A stretch of 64,000 nucleotides of DNA from Rhodobacteraceae bacterium DSL-40 (GCA_003258405.1 QKPN01000002.1:434001-498000); one strand, 5' to 3'. Shown: positions 33,884 through 43,177, numbered from the stretch's first letter. The notes: generated from the sequence alone by a model not told the origin. Made by a program: numbers and translations.

Positions 33884-35050
33884 ATGCGTCTCGATCACCT
33901 GTTCGCCGGGCTCTGCTGGCTCTGCGCGGCCCCCGCTCTGGCCGATGTCTCGCTGCATGCGGTCTATCTGCGCCAGGAAACCGTGCCGCCGCCAACGCTC
34001 TCCAATCTCGATCCGGTCCCGGAGGATCTCGGGGTCGCCGGCGTCGAGCTCGGGCTTGCCGACAACCAGACCACCGGCCGCTTTCTCGGCCATGACTACA
34101 CGCTCGAGATCGTCTCCGTCGCGCCCGAGGGCGACTTTCTCGCCGGCGCGCGCGAGGCGCTGGGGAAGAGCGATTTCGTGATCGCCGATGCCCCCGCCAA
34201 CGCGCTTCTGGCGCTCGCCGACCTGCCCGAAGCCGAAGGCGCGCTCCTCTTCAACGCCACCGCAGAGGACATGGCGCTCCGCGATTCCGACTGCCGGGCA
34301 AACCTCCTGCACACCGCCCCTTCCTATGCGATGCGGACCGATGCCCTCGCCCAGTTCCTCGTCTCGCGGCGCTGGACCAAGACCGCGATCGTGAAGGGGA
34401 CGCAACCTTCCGACGAAGCCTATGCCGCGGCTCTCGAAGCCTCGATGGTGAAGTTCGGGCTCAAGCCCGGCCCGGTGAAGACCTGGGCGTTTGATGCCGA
34501 CATGCGGCGCAATGCGAGCCAGGAAGTCCCGCTCTTCACCCAGGATTTCGGTGATTACGACGTGTTGCTCGTCGCCGACGAGATCGGCGATTTCGGCCGC
34601 TACATCCTCTACAACACCTGGGAGCCGCGCCCTGTCGCGGGCTCGGCCGGGCTGCGCGCCGAAACCTGGGCACCCGTCGTCGAGGCCTGGGGCGCCGCCC
34701 AGCTCCAGAGCCGCTTCACGGCGGCCACCGGCCGCGCGATGAAACCCGCGGATTACGGCGCCTGGGCCGCGATGCGCAGCCTCGGCGAAGCCGTCACCCG
34801 CACCGGCGCCAGCGATGTCGCCACCTTGCGAGACTTCATCCTGTCCGACGAGTTCGAACTCGCGGGCTTCAAGGGCCGCCCGCTCAGCTTCCGTCCCTGG
34901 AATGGACAGCTCCGCCAGCCGATGCCCATCGTCCATGCGGAAGCGCTCGTGGATCAGGCCCCCCTCGAGGGGTTCCTCCACCAGACGAACGAGCTCGATT
35001 CTCTCGGGCTCGACCGACCCGAGAGCGCCTGCCGCGCCTTCACGGAGTAA
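33884..35050 (+). CDS. PQQ-dependent alcohol dehydrogenase system binding protein (LutA-like)
   Basis: 388-residue exported protein (signal peptide ending APALA, mature start DVSLHAVYLRQETVPPPTLSNLDP). It has the branched-chain-amino-acid-type periplasmic binding fold (FDADMRRNASQEVPLFTQDFGDYDVLLVADE). The sequence and the three following genes match the conserved PQQ-ABC set known from Methylobacterium (lut genes, lanthanide transport and handling) and Pseudomonas (pedA1-A2-B region). The ligand is not known with certainty. GGGAGGAATACC precedes the ATG; the longer frame upstream reads through the divergent promoter region and is rejected. Confidence 0.85.
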   Translation: MRLDHLFAGLCWLCAAPALADVSLHAVYLRQETVPPPTLSNLDPVPEDLGVAGVELGLADNQTTGRFLGHDYTLEIVSVAPEGDFLAGAREALGKSDFVIADAPANALLALADLPEAEGALLFNATAEDMALRDSDCRANLLHTAPSYAMRTDALAQFLVSRRWTKTAIVKGTQPSDEAYAAALEASMVKFGLKPGPVKTWAFDADMRRNASQEVPLFTQDFGDYDVLLVADEIGDFGRYILYNTWEPRPVAGSAGLRAETWAPVVEAWGAAQLQSRFTAATGRAMKPADYGAWAAMRSLGEAVTRTGASDVATLRDFILSDEFELAGFKGRPLSFRPWNGQLRQPMPIVHAEALVDQAPLEGFLHQTNELDSLGLDRPESACRAFTE

Positions 35051-35053
35051 CCT

Positions 35054-36022
35054 ATGCCCCGCCTCATCCGAACCGCCCTCGCCGCCACGGCGCTCCTTTC
35101 CTCCGCGCCCGCCTGGGCCGAGGAGATCTGGGTCACCAACGAGAAGGACAACACGATCAGCGTGATCGACACCGCAACGCTCGAGGTCACGCGCACCATC
35201 CCGACCGGCGAGCGGCCGCGCGGCATCACCTTCTCCAAGGATTATTCGAAGGTCTATATCTGCGCCTCCGACAGCGACACGGTGCAGGTGATGGACCCGG
35301 AGTCGGGCGAGATCCTGCACAACCTCCCCTCGGGCGAGGACCCGGAGCAGTTCGTGCTCGCCCCGGATGACCGGCATCTCTACATCGCCAACGAGAACGA
35401 CGCCGTCACCACCGTGGTCGATACCGAGACGCGCACGGTCGTCGCCCAGATCGACGTCGGCATCGAGCCAGAGGGCATGGCGATCTCGCCCGACGGCAAG
35501 GTCGCCATCACCACCTCCGAAACCACCAACATGGCGCACTGGATCGACACCGCGACCCACGAGCTTTTCGCCAACACGCTGGTCGACAGCCGCCCCCGCC
35601 ACGCGGAATTCGCCAAGGACGGCACCGAGCTCTGGGTGAGCGCGGAGATCGGCGGCACGGTGACGGTCTTTTCGGCGGCCGATCAGACCGAGCTTGCCAA
35701 GATCCATTTCGAGATCAAGGGCGTGCACCCCGACCGCATCCAGCCGGTGGGCTTCGAGTTCACCGACGACGAGAAGACCGCCTTCGTCGCGCTCGGGCCA
35801 GCAAATCACGTGGCGGTCATCAATGCCGAGACCTACGAGGTCGAGGATTACATCCTTGTCGGGCGCCGGGTCTGGCACATGGCCTTCAACGCCGACAAGT
35901 CGCTGCTCTTCACCACCAACGGCGTCTCGGGCGACGTGACGGTGATCGATGTGAAAAGTCGCGAGCCGATCAAGACGATCAAGGTCGGCCGCTTCCCCTG
36001 GGGCGCGGCGCTCCGGCCCTGA
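35054..36022 (+). CDS. Periplasmic YVTN beta-propeller protein of the PQQ/lanthanide cluster
   Basis: 322-residue exported protein (signal peptide ending APAWA). The mature part is a series of propeller repeats of about 42 residues: EIWVTNEKDNTISVIDTATLEVTRTIPTGERPRGITFS, DRHLYIANENDAVTTVVDTETRTVVAQIDVGIEPEGMAIS and further copies with VI(D/N) and TI pattern. It matches the PQQ-catabolism-associated propeller of lut/ped clusters. It follows the binding protein by three bases. Such proteins bind periplasmic partners or metal-chelator complexes; the ligand here is not deducible. Confidence 0.87.
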   Translation: MPRLIRTALAATALLSSAPAWAEEIWVTNEKDNTISVIDTATLEVTRTIPTGERPRGITFSKDYSKVYICASDSDTVQVMDPESGEILHNLPSGEDPEQFVLAPDDRHLYIANENDAVTTVVDTETRTVVAQIDVGIEPEGMAISPDGKVAITTSETTNMAHWIDTATHELFANTLVDSRPRHAEFAKDGTELWVSAEIGGTVTVFSAADQTELAKIHFEIKGVHPDRIQPVGFEFTDDEKTAFVALGPANHVAVINAETYEVEDYILVGRRVWHMAFNADKSLLFTTNGVSGDVTVIDVKSREPIKTIKVGRFPWGAALRP

Positions 36023-36131
36023 TACCGACCAAGGGATGGCGTGCCGGGGCTTGATCCCCGGCCGCACTGATCCGAGAGTGGCGCTCCGGTGGTGGGTGGC
36101 CGGAGAACCGCCCGGAAGGAAAGTCAGCCCC

Positions 36132-36851
36132 GTGAACGGCCTTGAAATCAGCGATCTCGGCTTCTCCTACGGCCAGAAACGCGCGCTCGACGGCGTGAGC
36201 CTTTCGGTCGAGCCCGGCGCGTTCTGCGCGCTGCTCGGGCCGAACGGGGCCGGAAAGAGCACGCTTTTCGGTTTGCTCACCCGGCTTTTCACCACACGGG
36301 AGGGCACGATCCGCGTTGCGGGCCACGACATTGCACGCGAGCCGCGGGCGGCCCTCGCGCGCATGGGCGTGGTCTTTCAGCAGCAGACCCTCGATCTCGA
36401 CCTGAGCGTGCGGCGGAACCTCACCTATTTCGCGGCCCTGCACGGGCTTGGTGGCCGGGAGGCGGCCAGCCGGATCGACGCCGCCCTCGAGAAGCTCGAC
36501 ATGGGCGAACGCGCGAACGAACGGGCGCGCGACCTCAATGGCGGGCACCGACGCCGGACCGAGATTGCGCGCGCGCTGATCCACAAGCCCTCGGTCCTGC
36601 TGCTCGACGAGCCGACGGTGGGTCTCGACGTCGCCTCGCGTACCTCCATCGTCGAGCATGTGCACGGGCTTGCGCAGGACGAGGGCCTTACGATCCTCTG
36701 GGCCACACATCTCACCGACGAGGTTCGCGGCGGCGACCGGCTGGTGGTGCTTCACCGCGGCAGGGTGCTGGCCGATGGCACCGCGGCGGCGATCGCCGGG
36801 GGCGAAACGCTCTCGGACCGCTTCCTCGCCTTGACGGAGAAGGCCGCATGA
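36132..36851 (+). CDS. ABC transporter ATPase of the PQQ/lanthanide cluster (LutE-like)
   Basis: 239-residue ATPase. Walker A is GPNGAGKS, Walker B VLLLDEPTVGLD, and the signature loop reads LNGGHRRRTEIARAL, the variant typical of the PQQ-associated ABC group instead of LSGGQ. FQQQTLD is the Q loop and ATHLTDE holds the switch histidine. I chose the GTG at 36132, which homologues in this group start near (NGLEISDLGFSYG); an in-frame ATG 32 codons earlier adds an implausible segment. The stop overlaps the permease start by four bases (ATGA). Confidence 0.88.
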   Translation: MNGLEISDLGFSYGQKRALDGVSLSVEPGAFCALLGPNGAGKSTLFGLLTRLFTTREGTIRVAGHDIAREPRAALARMGVVFQQQTLDLDLSVRRNLTYFAALHGLGGREAASRIDAALEKLDMGERANERARDLNGGHRRRTEIARALIHKPSVLLLDEPTVGLDVASRTSIVEHVHGLAQDEGLTILWATHLTDEVRGGDRLVVLHRGRVLADGTAAAIAGGETLSDRFLALTEKAA

Positions 36852-37639
36852 CGGGATGGCTGCTGGCACTTCAGGCGATCGTGACGCGCGAGGCTCTGCG
36901 CTTCGTCCAGCAGCGCGGGCGGTTCGTCGCTGCGCTGGTGCGACCGCTCGTCTGGCTTCTGGTCTTCGCGGCGGGTTTCCGCGCCGCCCTCGGGCTCTCG
37001 ATCATCCCGCCCTACCAGACCTACATCACCTACGAAGTCTACATCGTGCCCGGGCTCTGCGGCATGATCCTGCTCTTCAACGGGATGCAGGGCTCGCTCT
37101 CCCTCGTCTATGACCGGGAGATGGGTTCGATGCGGCTCCTGCTCACGAGCCCGCTGCCGCGCGGATGGCTGCTCTTCTGCAAGTTGCTCGGCGGGACGGC
37201 GATCTCGATCCTTCAGGCCTATGCCTTTCTCGCCATTGCCGCCCTCTTCGACATCCGGATGCCGGCGATGGGCTATGTCTCGGTGCTGCCGGCGCTGCTG
37301 CTGGCGGGACTGATGCTCGGGGCGCTCGGGCTCGCGCTTTCCTCCTTCATCCGGCAGCTCGAGAATTTCGCAGGCGTGATGAACTTCGTGATCTTCCCGA
37401 TGTTCTTCCTCTCCTCCGCGCTCTATCCCCTCTGGAAGATGGCGGAGAGCTCGCCGCTCCTGCGCGACATCTGCGCCGTCAATCCCTTCACCCACGCCGT
37501 CGAGATGATCCGGTTCGCGCTCTACATGCGCTTCGAGCCGCTCTCGATCGCGGTCACGCTCGGCGCAACGGCGGGTTTTCTTGCGCTTGCCCTCTGGGGC
37601 TACGATCCGGCGCGGGGCATGATGACGCGGAAGGGCTGA
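36848..37639 (+). CDS. ABC-2 type permease of the PQQ/lanthanide cluster (LutF-like)
   Basis: 263-residue inner-membrane protein with six helices of the ABC-2/NodJ exporter type: REALRFVQQRGRFVAALVRPLVWLLVFAAGF, YDREMGSMRLLLTSPLPRGWLLFCKLLGG and NFVIFPMFFLSSALYPLWKM with the usual NPFTHAVEMIRFAL loop. ABC-2 permeases are mostly exporters, so the transporter may move something outward (in Pseudomonas the related PedA1A2B set is described as an efflux-type system needed at low lanthanum). Coupled to the ATPase by overlap. Confidence 0.87.
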   Translation: MTGWLLALQAIVTREALRFVQQRGRFVAALVRPLVWLLVFAAGFRAALGLSIIPPYQTYITYEVYIVPGLCGMILLFNGMQGSLSLVYDREMGSMRLLLTSPLPRGWLLFCKLLGGTAISILQAYAFLAIAALFDIRMPAMGYVSVLPALLLAGLMLGALGLALSSFIRQLENFAGVMNFVIFPMFFLSSALYPLWKMAESSPLLRDICAVNPFTHAVEMIRFALYMRFEPLSIAVTLGATAGFLALALWGYDPARGMMTRKG

Positions 37640-37690
37640 ATTCGCCCGGAGGGCGTGCTAGGATCAGCCACTCACTCGAAGGAGCCCGAC

Positions 37691-38227
37691 ATGCGTTTTC
37701 CGATGCTCTGCCTCGCTGCCTGCCTTCCCGCGTCCGCAGCCCTTGCCGAGTCGGGGGGCGAGCTCAATCCGCCGGAGCTCGGGATGGACCGGGTGATGGA
37801 GAACATCCGCAACGGTCAGGCCGACATGATGACCTGCGCCTCGGGCTACTACATCACCAAGAAGGGCGAGCATGCGCTGGCCCGCGAGCTTTTCGAGGTT
37901 TGCGCCGAGCAGGGCTGGACGGGGGCGATGACCTGGATGAGCCAGCTTGACGACAACGGGCTCGGGGCGCCGGAGGACCCGGACGCGGCGACGGGCTGGA
38001 GCCGGCGGGCCGCGGCGGCCGGGGATCCGGTGGGGCAGTTCAACTACGGTCTCAGCCTGCTGCGCGGCCGGGGAACCCCGAAGGACGAGGCCCGTGGCCG
38101 GGCGCTGGTGGACGAGGCGGCGGCCGCCGGGCTTGATGTCGCCAAGCGGCTCAGGGGCGCGGGCTATGACCTCGACGAGGTCACGCCCGACGCCGACAAC
38201 TGGAAATACGAACCGCGGCTCTATTGA
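37691..38227 (+). CDS. Exported Sel1-repeat protein
   Basis: 178-residue exported protein with signal peptide (MRFPMLCLAACLPASAALA). The body has two Sel1-like helical repeats (GAMTWMSQLDDNGLGAPEDPDAATGWSRRAAAAGDPVGQFNYGLSLLRGRGTPKDEARGRALVDEAA). GAAGGAGCCCGAC precedes the ATG. It is the last gene of the block that starts at 33884 and may be an accessory of that periplasmic system; Sel1 proteins usually scaffold protein contacts. Confidence 0.78.
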   Translation: MRFPMLCLAACLPASAALAESGGELNPPELGMDRVMENIRNGQADMMTCASGYYITKKGEHALARELFEVCAEQGWTGAMTWMSQLDDNGLGAPEDPDAATGWSRRAAAAGDPVGQFNYGLSLLRGRGTPKDEARGRALVDEAAAAGLDVAKRLRGAGYDLDEVTPDADNWKYEPRLY

Positions 38228-38235
38228 AGGCGCGC

Positions 38236-38255
38236 CATGGGGGGAGACCCCCATG
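38236..38255. terminator. Hairpin between convergent Sel1 and YfdX-like genes
   Basis: CATGGGGG-GAGA-CCCCCATG is a perfect 8-bp stem with a four-base loop, between the two convergent stop codons (9 and 12 bases away). No T tract; probably a bidirectional terminator. Confidence 0.6.
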
Positions 38256-38266
38256 ACGCGGCCGTC

Positions 38267-38992
38267 TTAGCCTGCGGCCTTCTGCTGGGTGTCGGACGGG
38301 GCCGTTGAGGACGATCCGTCGCCCTGTTGCGGGATGCCGTAGAGCGAATAGTCCTGCACCACGACCGAGGCGAGGAGCGCCTGAAGCTCGTGATCGGCCT
38401 CGTCGTACTTGCCCTGGTCGACATCGGCCGCCGCCTGCTTCAGGTGCTGTTCCGTCTTGTCGACCGGCAGCATCGCGGCGGAGACGTTCACATCGACCGC
38501 GGCGAGCTTGAGCGTATCGGCGGCCTTCTGGATATCGCCCTTCTGGGCCTGATCCTTGGCCTGATCCATTGCCTGCTTGCTGGCATCGGTCGGCTGGAAG
38601 TCCTCGGCGATGGACATCGACATGTCGAACGGCACCATTTCGGTGGCGGTGCCGGTCTCGTCCTTGCCCTTCACGACATATTTCGCAAGATCAGCCTTCG
38701 AGCTGTCGAATGCCTTCGTCGCGTCGGCGAGGCTGGACTTCGCGGTATCGAAATCCTTGCTGGCAAGTGCTGCCCGGGCGAGCTGGGCCTGCGTCACGGC
38801 GACCCGGGCTTCGTCGCTCATCTTCCAGAGCTCGGCCTGGGTCTGGGCATCGGGGGCCTGCGTCGCAGCCGGAGCGGTTGCCGCCGCGGGCGCCGCGGTG
38901 TTGTCCGCCGCCGCCGAGGCGATGGCGGCCAGGGAGGAGGCGCCCAGCAGCCCCGCCATCAGGGCTGCGGCCGTCTTGGATCTGAGTCTCAT
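38267..38992 (-). CDS. YfdX-family exported protein
   Basis: 241-residue exported protein: signal peptide to about residue 29 (SLAAIASA), an Ala/Pro/Thr-rich linker, then an all-helical domain of the YfdX type (DEARVAVTQAQLARAALASKDFDTAKSSLADATKAFDSSKADLAKY ... DMSMSIAEDFQPTDASKQAMDQAKDQAQKGDIQKAADTLKLAAVDVNVSAAMLPVDKTEQHLKQAAADVDQGKYDEADHELQALL). YfdX proteins are periplasmic and have been linked to acid or surface stress and antibiotic tolerance, but their role is unsettled. Start ATG at 38992; the open frame runs 27 codons further upstream without family similarity. Confidence 0.75.
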   Translation of the reverse strand: MRLRSKTAAALMAGLLGASSLAAIASAAADNTAAPAAATAPAATQAPDAQTQAELWKMSDEARVAVTQAQLARAALASKDFDTAKSSLADATKAFDSSKADLAKYVVKGKDETGTATEMVPFDMSMSIAEDFQPTDASKQAMDQAKDQAQKGDIQKAADTLKLAAVDVNVSAAMLPVDKTEQHLKQAAADVDQGKYDEADHELQALLASVVVQDYSLYGIPQQGDGSSSTAPSDTQQKAAG

Positions 38993-39121
38993 CGGAATGC
39001 CTCTTCTGTCTCTTCCGCCTATGGGGCGGTGAGACTGATCTGGGCTGCCGGTGTGAAAAGCGCCTGACTGCAAGCTTAAAGATCTGCAAGAAAAGCCGGG
39101 GGGGGCAGGCGCGGCGCAGGC

Positions 39122-39769
39122 TCAGGCGAAACGCGCCGGGCTCCCCTCGAGGCGCAGCACCCGATCGGCGAGCCGTTCGGCCTCGCGGGCCTCATGGGTG
39201 ACGAGCAGCGTCGCGACACCGCTTTCGGCGCGAAGGGTGGAGAAGAGCTCCATCATCTCGAGCGCAAGAGCGGGATCGAGCGAGACGAACGGCTCGTCCA
39301 TGAGCAGCACGGTCGGCCGGATCGCAAAGGCCCGTGCGAGCGCGAGGCGGCGTTGCTGACCGAGCGAGAGTTCGCCCGGATAATGCCCGCCCTTGCCGGC
39401 GAGACGGACGCGGGCGAGCGCAGGCTCCACATCCGCAGGCCTGAGGCCGGCCGTCAGGGTGAGGTTCTCGGCAGCGGTGCGCCAGGGCAACAGGCGGGGT
39501 TCCTGAAACACCATGGAAAGCCGCCGGGCGGGCCGAAGGCGGCCGCGATAGCCACCTTGGAGGCCCGCGAGGACGCGCAGGAGCGTGGTCTTGCCGACTC
39601 CGGACGGGCCGGTGATCGCCACCGTCTCGCCCGGCGCCACCGTCAGCGCAAGCGCGCCGAGGATCGCCGTACCACCGAGGTCGAGCCCCTCGAGCTCGAG
39701 CGCGATCGCAGGCGCTTCCCCGGCGGCGGGGGTCGCCCGCTCAGCTTCCGGGGCGATAGAAGACGCCAT
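39122..39769 (-). CDS. ABC transporter ATPase, SsuB/TauB-like
   Basis: 215-residue ATPase. Walker A is GPSGVGKT, Walker B VLLMDEP, and the signature is LSLGQQRRLALARAF (LSLGQ rather than LSGGQ). FQEPRLLPWRT is the typical nitrate/sulfonate/taurine-type Q loop. The start overlaps the binding-protein gene by 29 bases, an unusually long overlap, but no later start would keep the nucleotide domain intact. No permease follows; the only compatible one in the window is at 27766-28527. Confidence 0.87.
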   Translation of the reverse strand: MASSIAPEAERATPAAGEAPAIALELEGLDLGGTAILGALALTVAPGETVAITGPSGVGKTTLLRVLAGLQGGYRGRLRPARRLSMVFQEPRLLPWRTAAENLTLTAGLRPADVEPALARVRLAGKGGHYPGELSLGQQRRLALARAFAIRPTVLLMDEPFVSLDPALALEMMELFSTLRAESGVATLLVTHEAREAERLADRVLRLEGSPARFA

Positions 39770-40715
39770 CGGGCAGAGCCTTCACCGGACCGAGAAGTTC
39801 CTCGCCGCCAAGACCGGCCATGAGCTGGAGCATGCGGTCGGCCGCCACCTCGTCCACCGGGCCGGGCGCAGGCGTGCCGGCAAGGAAGCCTGCCTTCAGC
39901 GCCGCGAACTCGGCATCCGATTTGGCGTTCATGCGCGGGCGCAGCCGCTCCCAGGCCGCATCGTCGGTCGCCAGAAGCTCCTTTGCCTGCTGCGAGGCGT
40001 TGGCGAGCGCATCGGCAATGCCCGGATGCTCGGCAATCGTTTCGCCCTTGAGCACATAGCCGAGCAGCGGCGTGTCCGGGTCGAGCCCGAGTGCCACGGC
40101 CGCGTCATCGACGGTGACAAGCGAGCGCATCCCGTCGGCTTCCATCTTGGCAAGGAAATGCCAGAAGTTGATCGCACCATCCAGCCCGCCCGAGATCGCC
40201 GTCTTGTAGATGAGCGGCGGGGCCCCGAAGACCTGCTCGGTCTCGCCGGCGAGATCCATCCCGTATTCCTGCTCGGCATAGGCGCGGAGGATCAGCCAGC
40301 TCTTGTCGAGCGGGCCGCCCGCAATGCCGATCTTGCCGCCGCGGAGATCGGCAAGGGTTTCGGCCTCGCTGTCGGCGGGCACCAGGAGCCCCCCCACCGC
40401 GCGGGAATAGGGGACGAAGACGTAATCCCGGCCGTTGGCGCGCTGGCGGGCAACCCAGAGCCAGTCGGAGACGATCGTGTCCGCCTCGCCACCCTGGAAC
40501 GCCACCTGCGCGGCCGAACCGCCCGCGACGCCACGGACTTCGAGCTTGAAGCCGTTGGCCTCGTCGAGACCGTAATGGCTGATGGTGTCGAGTTCCCAGT
40601 TGACCGTGCCCGACTCGAGCACCGCGGCGCGCAGGACCGGCGTTTCCGCACAGGCTGCAGATACGGACGCGGCCATGGCGAGCACCATGCCGCAAAGCAT
40701 GCCGAATGGCTTCAT
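39741..40715 (-). CDS. NMT1/SsuA-like periplasmic substrate-binding protein
   Basis: 324-residue exported protein (signal peptide ending SAACA or shortly after) of the nitrate/sulfonate/thiamine-precursor binding family: VLRAAVLESGTVNWELDTISHYGLDEANGFKLEVRGVAGGSAAQVAFQGGEADTIVSDWLWVARQRANG. It is divergent from xoxF with 200 bases between and co-transcribed with the SsuB-like ATPase. Proximity to xoxF suggests a PQQ- or lanthanide-related or C1-sulfonate ligand, but the sequence does not say. GGGGAGGACATC precedes the ATG. Confidence 0.86.
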   Translation of the reverse strand: MKPFGMLCGMVLAMAASVSAACAETPVLRAAVLESGTVNWELDTISHYGLDEANGFKLEVRGVAGGSAAQVAFQGGEADTIVSDWLWVARQRANGRDYVFVPYSRAVGGLLVPADSEAETLADLRGGKIGIAGGPLDKSWLILRAYAEQEYGMDLAGETEQVFGAPPLIYKTAISGGLDGAINFWHFLAKMEADGMRSLVTVDDAAVALGLDPDTPLLGYVLKGETIAEHPGIADALANASQQAKELLATDDAAWERLRPRMNAKSDAEFAALKAGFLAGTPAPGPVDEVAADRMLQLMAGLGGEELLGPVKALPDGVFYRPGS

Positions 40716-40915
40716 GATGTCCTCCCCTTTGCCGCGCAGCCTACGGGATCGGGCCGGGGTCGGCAAATGGGACGAAAGGCTATGACGCTTCACGTTCCGG
40801 ATACGACCAATGTGCAATTTCGCGGTTGGTGCAGAGAACAATAATGACCGGCATCCGACCGGAACACGGCTCTCTGGAATCGCCGTGACGCCAAAACGAG
40901 GAGGGAGGAACGCCC

Positions 40916-42688
40916 ATGAATCGCTTCATCGCCGCCGTCACGGCAGGCATTATGGTCGCCTGTGCGGCCCATGCCGAAGTGACCGAGGAAGACATCGCCA
41001 ATGATCAGACGATCACCAGCCAGATCGTCACCAACGGCATGGGACGGGGCCTCCAGCGCTTCAGCCCGCTCGACATCCTGAACAAGGACAACGTCAAGAA
41101 CCTGGTCCCGGCCTGGGCCTTCTCCCTCGGAGGCGAGAAGCAGCGCGGCCAGGAAACCCAGCCGCTCGTCTATGACGGCGTGATGTATATCACCGGCTCC
41201 TACTCGCGCATGTATGCGATCGACCTCGCCACCGGCAAGGAGATCTGGCAGTACGACGCGCGCCTCCCGGAAGGCATCCTGCCCTGCTGCGACGTCATCA
41301 ACCGCGGCGCCGCGATCTACGGCAACAACATCTATTTCGGCACGCTCGACGCCCGCCTTGTGGCGCTCGATCTCAAGACCGGCAAGGTGGTCTGGAACAA
41401 GAAGATCGAGAACTACAAGGAAGGCTATTCCTACACCGCCGCGCCGCTGATCGTGGACGGCAAGGTGATGGTCGGCAACTCCGGCGGTGAATTCGGTGTG
41501 GTCGGCGCGGTCTATGCCTATGACGCCGAAACCGGCGATCTAGTCTGGAAGCGCCCGACCATCGAGGGCAACATGGGCATGCTCAACGGCGAAGAGAGCA
41601 CCATGACCGGTGAGCTCAACGCCACCTGGCCCGGCGACATGTGGAAGACCGGCGGCGGCGCCACCTGGCTCGGCGGCTCCTATGACGCGGACACCGACAC
41701 GCTCGTCTTCGGCGCCGGCAACCCCTCGCCCTGGAACTCCTGGCTGCGCGGCGCCGGTCAGGCCTCCGGCAAGGACGACCATTCCGGCGACAACCTCTAT
41801 GCTGCCACCCGCCTCGGCATCGATCCCGCCACCGGCGAGATCAAGTGGCACTTCCAGACCACGCCGCGCGAAGGCTGGGATTTTGACGGCGTGAACGAGG
41901 TTGTCGGCTTTACCGACAAGGACGGCAACAAGCGCTACGGCACCGCCGACCGCAACGGCTTCTTCTACGTGCTGAACCGCGAAGACGGCGCCTTCGTGCG
42001 GGCCTTCCCGTTCGTGCAGAACATCACCTGGGCCGAAGGCATCGACGAAACCGGCCGGCCGATCTACGTCGAGGCTGCCCGCCCCGGCGATCCGAGCAAG
42101 GCGGCCGACGGCGAGAAGGGTGAACCCGTCTTCGCGGTCCCGGGCTTCCTCGGCGGCAAGAACTGGATGCCGATGTCCTACAGCGAGAAGACCGGCATGT
42201 TCTACGTGCCGTCCAACGAATGGGGCATGGACATCTGGAACGAGCCGATCACCTACAAGAAGGGTGCCGCCTATCTCGGCGCGGGCTTCACCATCAAGCC
42301 GCTCTTCGAGGACCATATCGGCTCGCTCAAGGCGATCGACCCGAACACCGGTGAGATCAAGTGGGACCACAAGAACGACGCGCCTCTCTGGGGCGGCGTG
42401 ATGACCACTGCGGGCGGTCTCGTCTTCTTCGGCACGCCGGAGGGCAAGTTCATCGCGCTCGACGACGAAAGCGGTGAAGAGCTGTGGTCGTTCCAGACCG
42501 GCTCGGGCATCGTCGGACAGCCGGTCACCTGGGACCAGGACGGCGAACAGTATGTCTCGATCGTCTCCGGCTGGGGCGGTGCGGTGCCGCTCTGGGGCGG
42601 CGAGGTCGCGAAGAAGGTCGCCTACCTGAACCAGGGCGGCATGGTCTGGACGTTCAAGCTTCCCAAACAGCTGGCCGCGGCGGAGTAA
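40916..42688 (+). CDS. xoxF: Lanthanide-dependent PQQ methanol dehydrogenase
   Basis: Periplasmic quinoprotein that oxidises methanol (and often formaldehyde or ethanol), passing electrons to XoxG. 590 residues with a signal peptide cut after CAAHA. The vicinal disulfide pair is C124-C125 (ILPCCDV). The metal ligands appear to be E192 (SGGEFG), N269 (GAGNPS), D322 and D324 in GWDFDGVNE; the extra Asp (D324) is the lanthanide signature, Ala in calcium-dependent MxaF. Propeller tryptophan-docking repeats run through the whole sequence ([21 protein letters not shown]). GAGGAGGGAGGAACGCCC precedes the ATG. It is monocistronic, with a strong terminator after it; no mxa genes are present. Confidence 0.96.
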   Translation: MNRFIAAVTAGIMVACAAHAEVTEEDIANDQTITSQIVTNGMGRGLQRFSPLDILNKDNVKNLVPAWAFSLGGEKQRGQETQPLVYDGVMYITGSYSRMYAIDLATGKEIWQYDARLPEGILPCCDVINRGAAIYGNNIYFGTLDARLVALDLKTGKVVWNKKIENYKEGYSYTAAPLIVDGKVMVGNSGGEFGVVGAVYAYDAETGDLVWKRPTIEGNMGMLNGEESTMTGELNATWPGDMWKTGGGATWLGGSYDADTDTLVFGAGNPSPWNSWLRGAGQASGKDDHSGDNLYAATRLGIDPATGEIKWHFQTTPREGWDFDGVNEVVGFTDKDGNKRYGTADRNGFFYVLNREDGAFVRAFPFVQNITWAEGIDETGRPIYVEAARPGDPSKAADGEKGEPVFAVPGFLGGKNWMPMSYSEKTGMFYVPSNEWGMDIWNEPITYKKGAAYLGAGFTIKPLFEDHIGSLKAIDPNTGEIKWDHKNDAPLWGGVMTTAGGLVFFGTPEGKFIALDDESGEELWSFQTGSGIVGQPVTWDQDGEQYVSIVSGWGGAVPLWGGEVAKKVAYLNQGGMVWTFKLPKQLAAAE

Positions 42689-42720
42689 CCTCCCCCTACT
42701 CCTCTCTGCAGCCTGACTTG

Positions 42721-42752
42721 CGCACCCCGATCTGATCGGGGTGCGTTTTTTT
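42721..42752 (+). terminator. Rho-independent terminator of xoxF
   Basis: CGCACCCCGATC and GATCGGGGTGCG pair perfectly around a single T (in practice the loop opens by a few bases), followed by seven T residues. Located 32 bases after the xoxF stop. The clearest intrinsic terminator in the window. Confidence 0.93.
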
Positions 42753-42832
42753 ATGAGGCCGGGCGGGCCGGCCCCGGACGATGAACGGAATCTTGCCGGC
42801 GATCGACCTGACGCAGGGCCTGGCCGGGAGGA

Positions 42833-43177
42833 TCAGACCGTCTTGTCCGCAGTCTCGGTCTTGGCCTTGGCGCTCCGCCGGGTTGCCGTGCCTGCGGCCT
42901 TGGCGCGCGGTGCGCGTTTCGGCTTGGCAGGGGCAGGTTCGGATGCAGCTTCGGCCGGGGCCGCAGCGGGAGCCGCCGCCGTCTTGGGCGCGCGTGCAGC
43001 AGCGGTCTTGCGGGGCGCGGCCTTGCGCGGCTTGGCCGTTTTCGGCACCGCTCCCTCGAATGCGACCTCCTGGCGGGCACGGTGCCAATGCTCCTCGGAG
43101 CGGCCCTCCGGGCGGCCCTCTTCCTCCCAGATGGAATGGGCGCGGGCACGGATCTGCTCCTCAAGGGTATTCGTCAT
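42833..43177 (-). CDS. DUF2934 protein with Ala/Lys/Pro-rich tail
   Basis: 114-residue protein. Residues 1-40 form the DUF2934 motif (LEEQIRARAHSIWEEEGRPEGRSEEHWHRARQEV). The remaining about 70 residues are a low-complexity Ala/Pro/Lys/Arg tail resembling histone-H1-like proteins (KPRKAAPRKTAAARAPKTAA), very basic and probably disordered and nucleic-acid binding. AAGGAGACCGAGC precedes the ATG. Function of the family is unknown. Confidence 0.75.
   Translation of the reverse strand: MTNTLEEQIRARAHSIWEEEGRPEGRSEEHWHRARQEVAFEGAVPKTAKPRKAAPRKTAAARAPKTAAAPAAAPAEAASEPAPAKPKRAPRAKAAGTATRRSAKAKTETADKTV

Noticed and set aside
40916-42688. Calcium-type methanol dehydrogenase (MxaF) or ethanol dehydrogenase
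   Set aside because: The Asp-x-Asp (322/324) lanthanide signature and nearby xoxG/xoxJ point to XoxF; no mxaI or other mxa genes.
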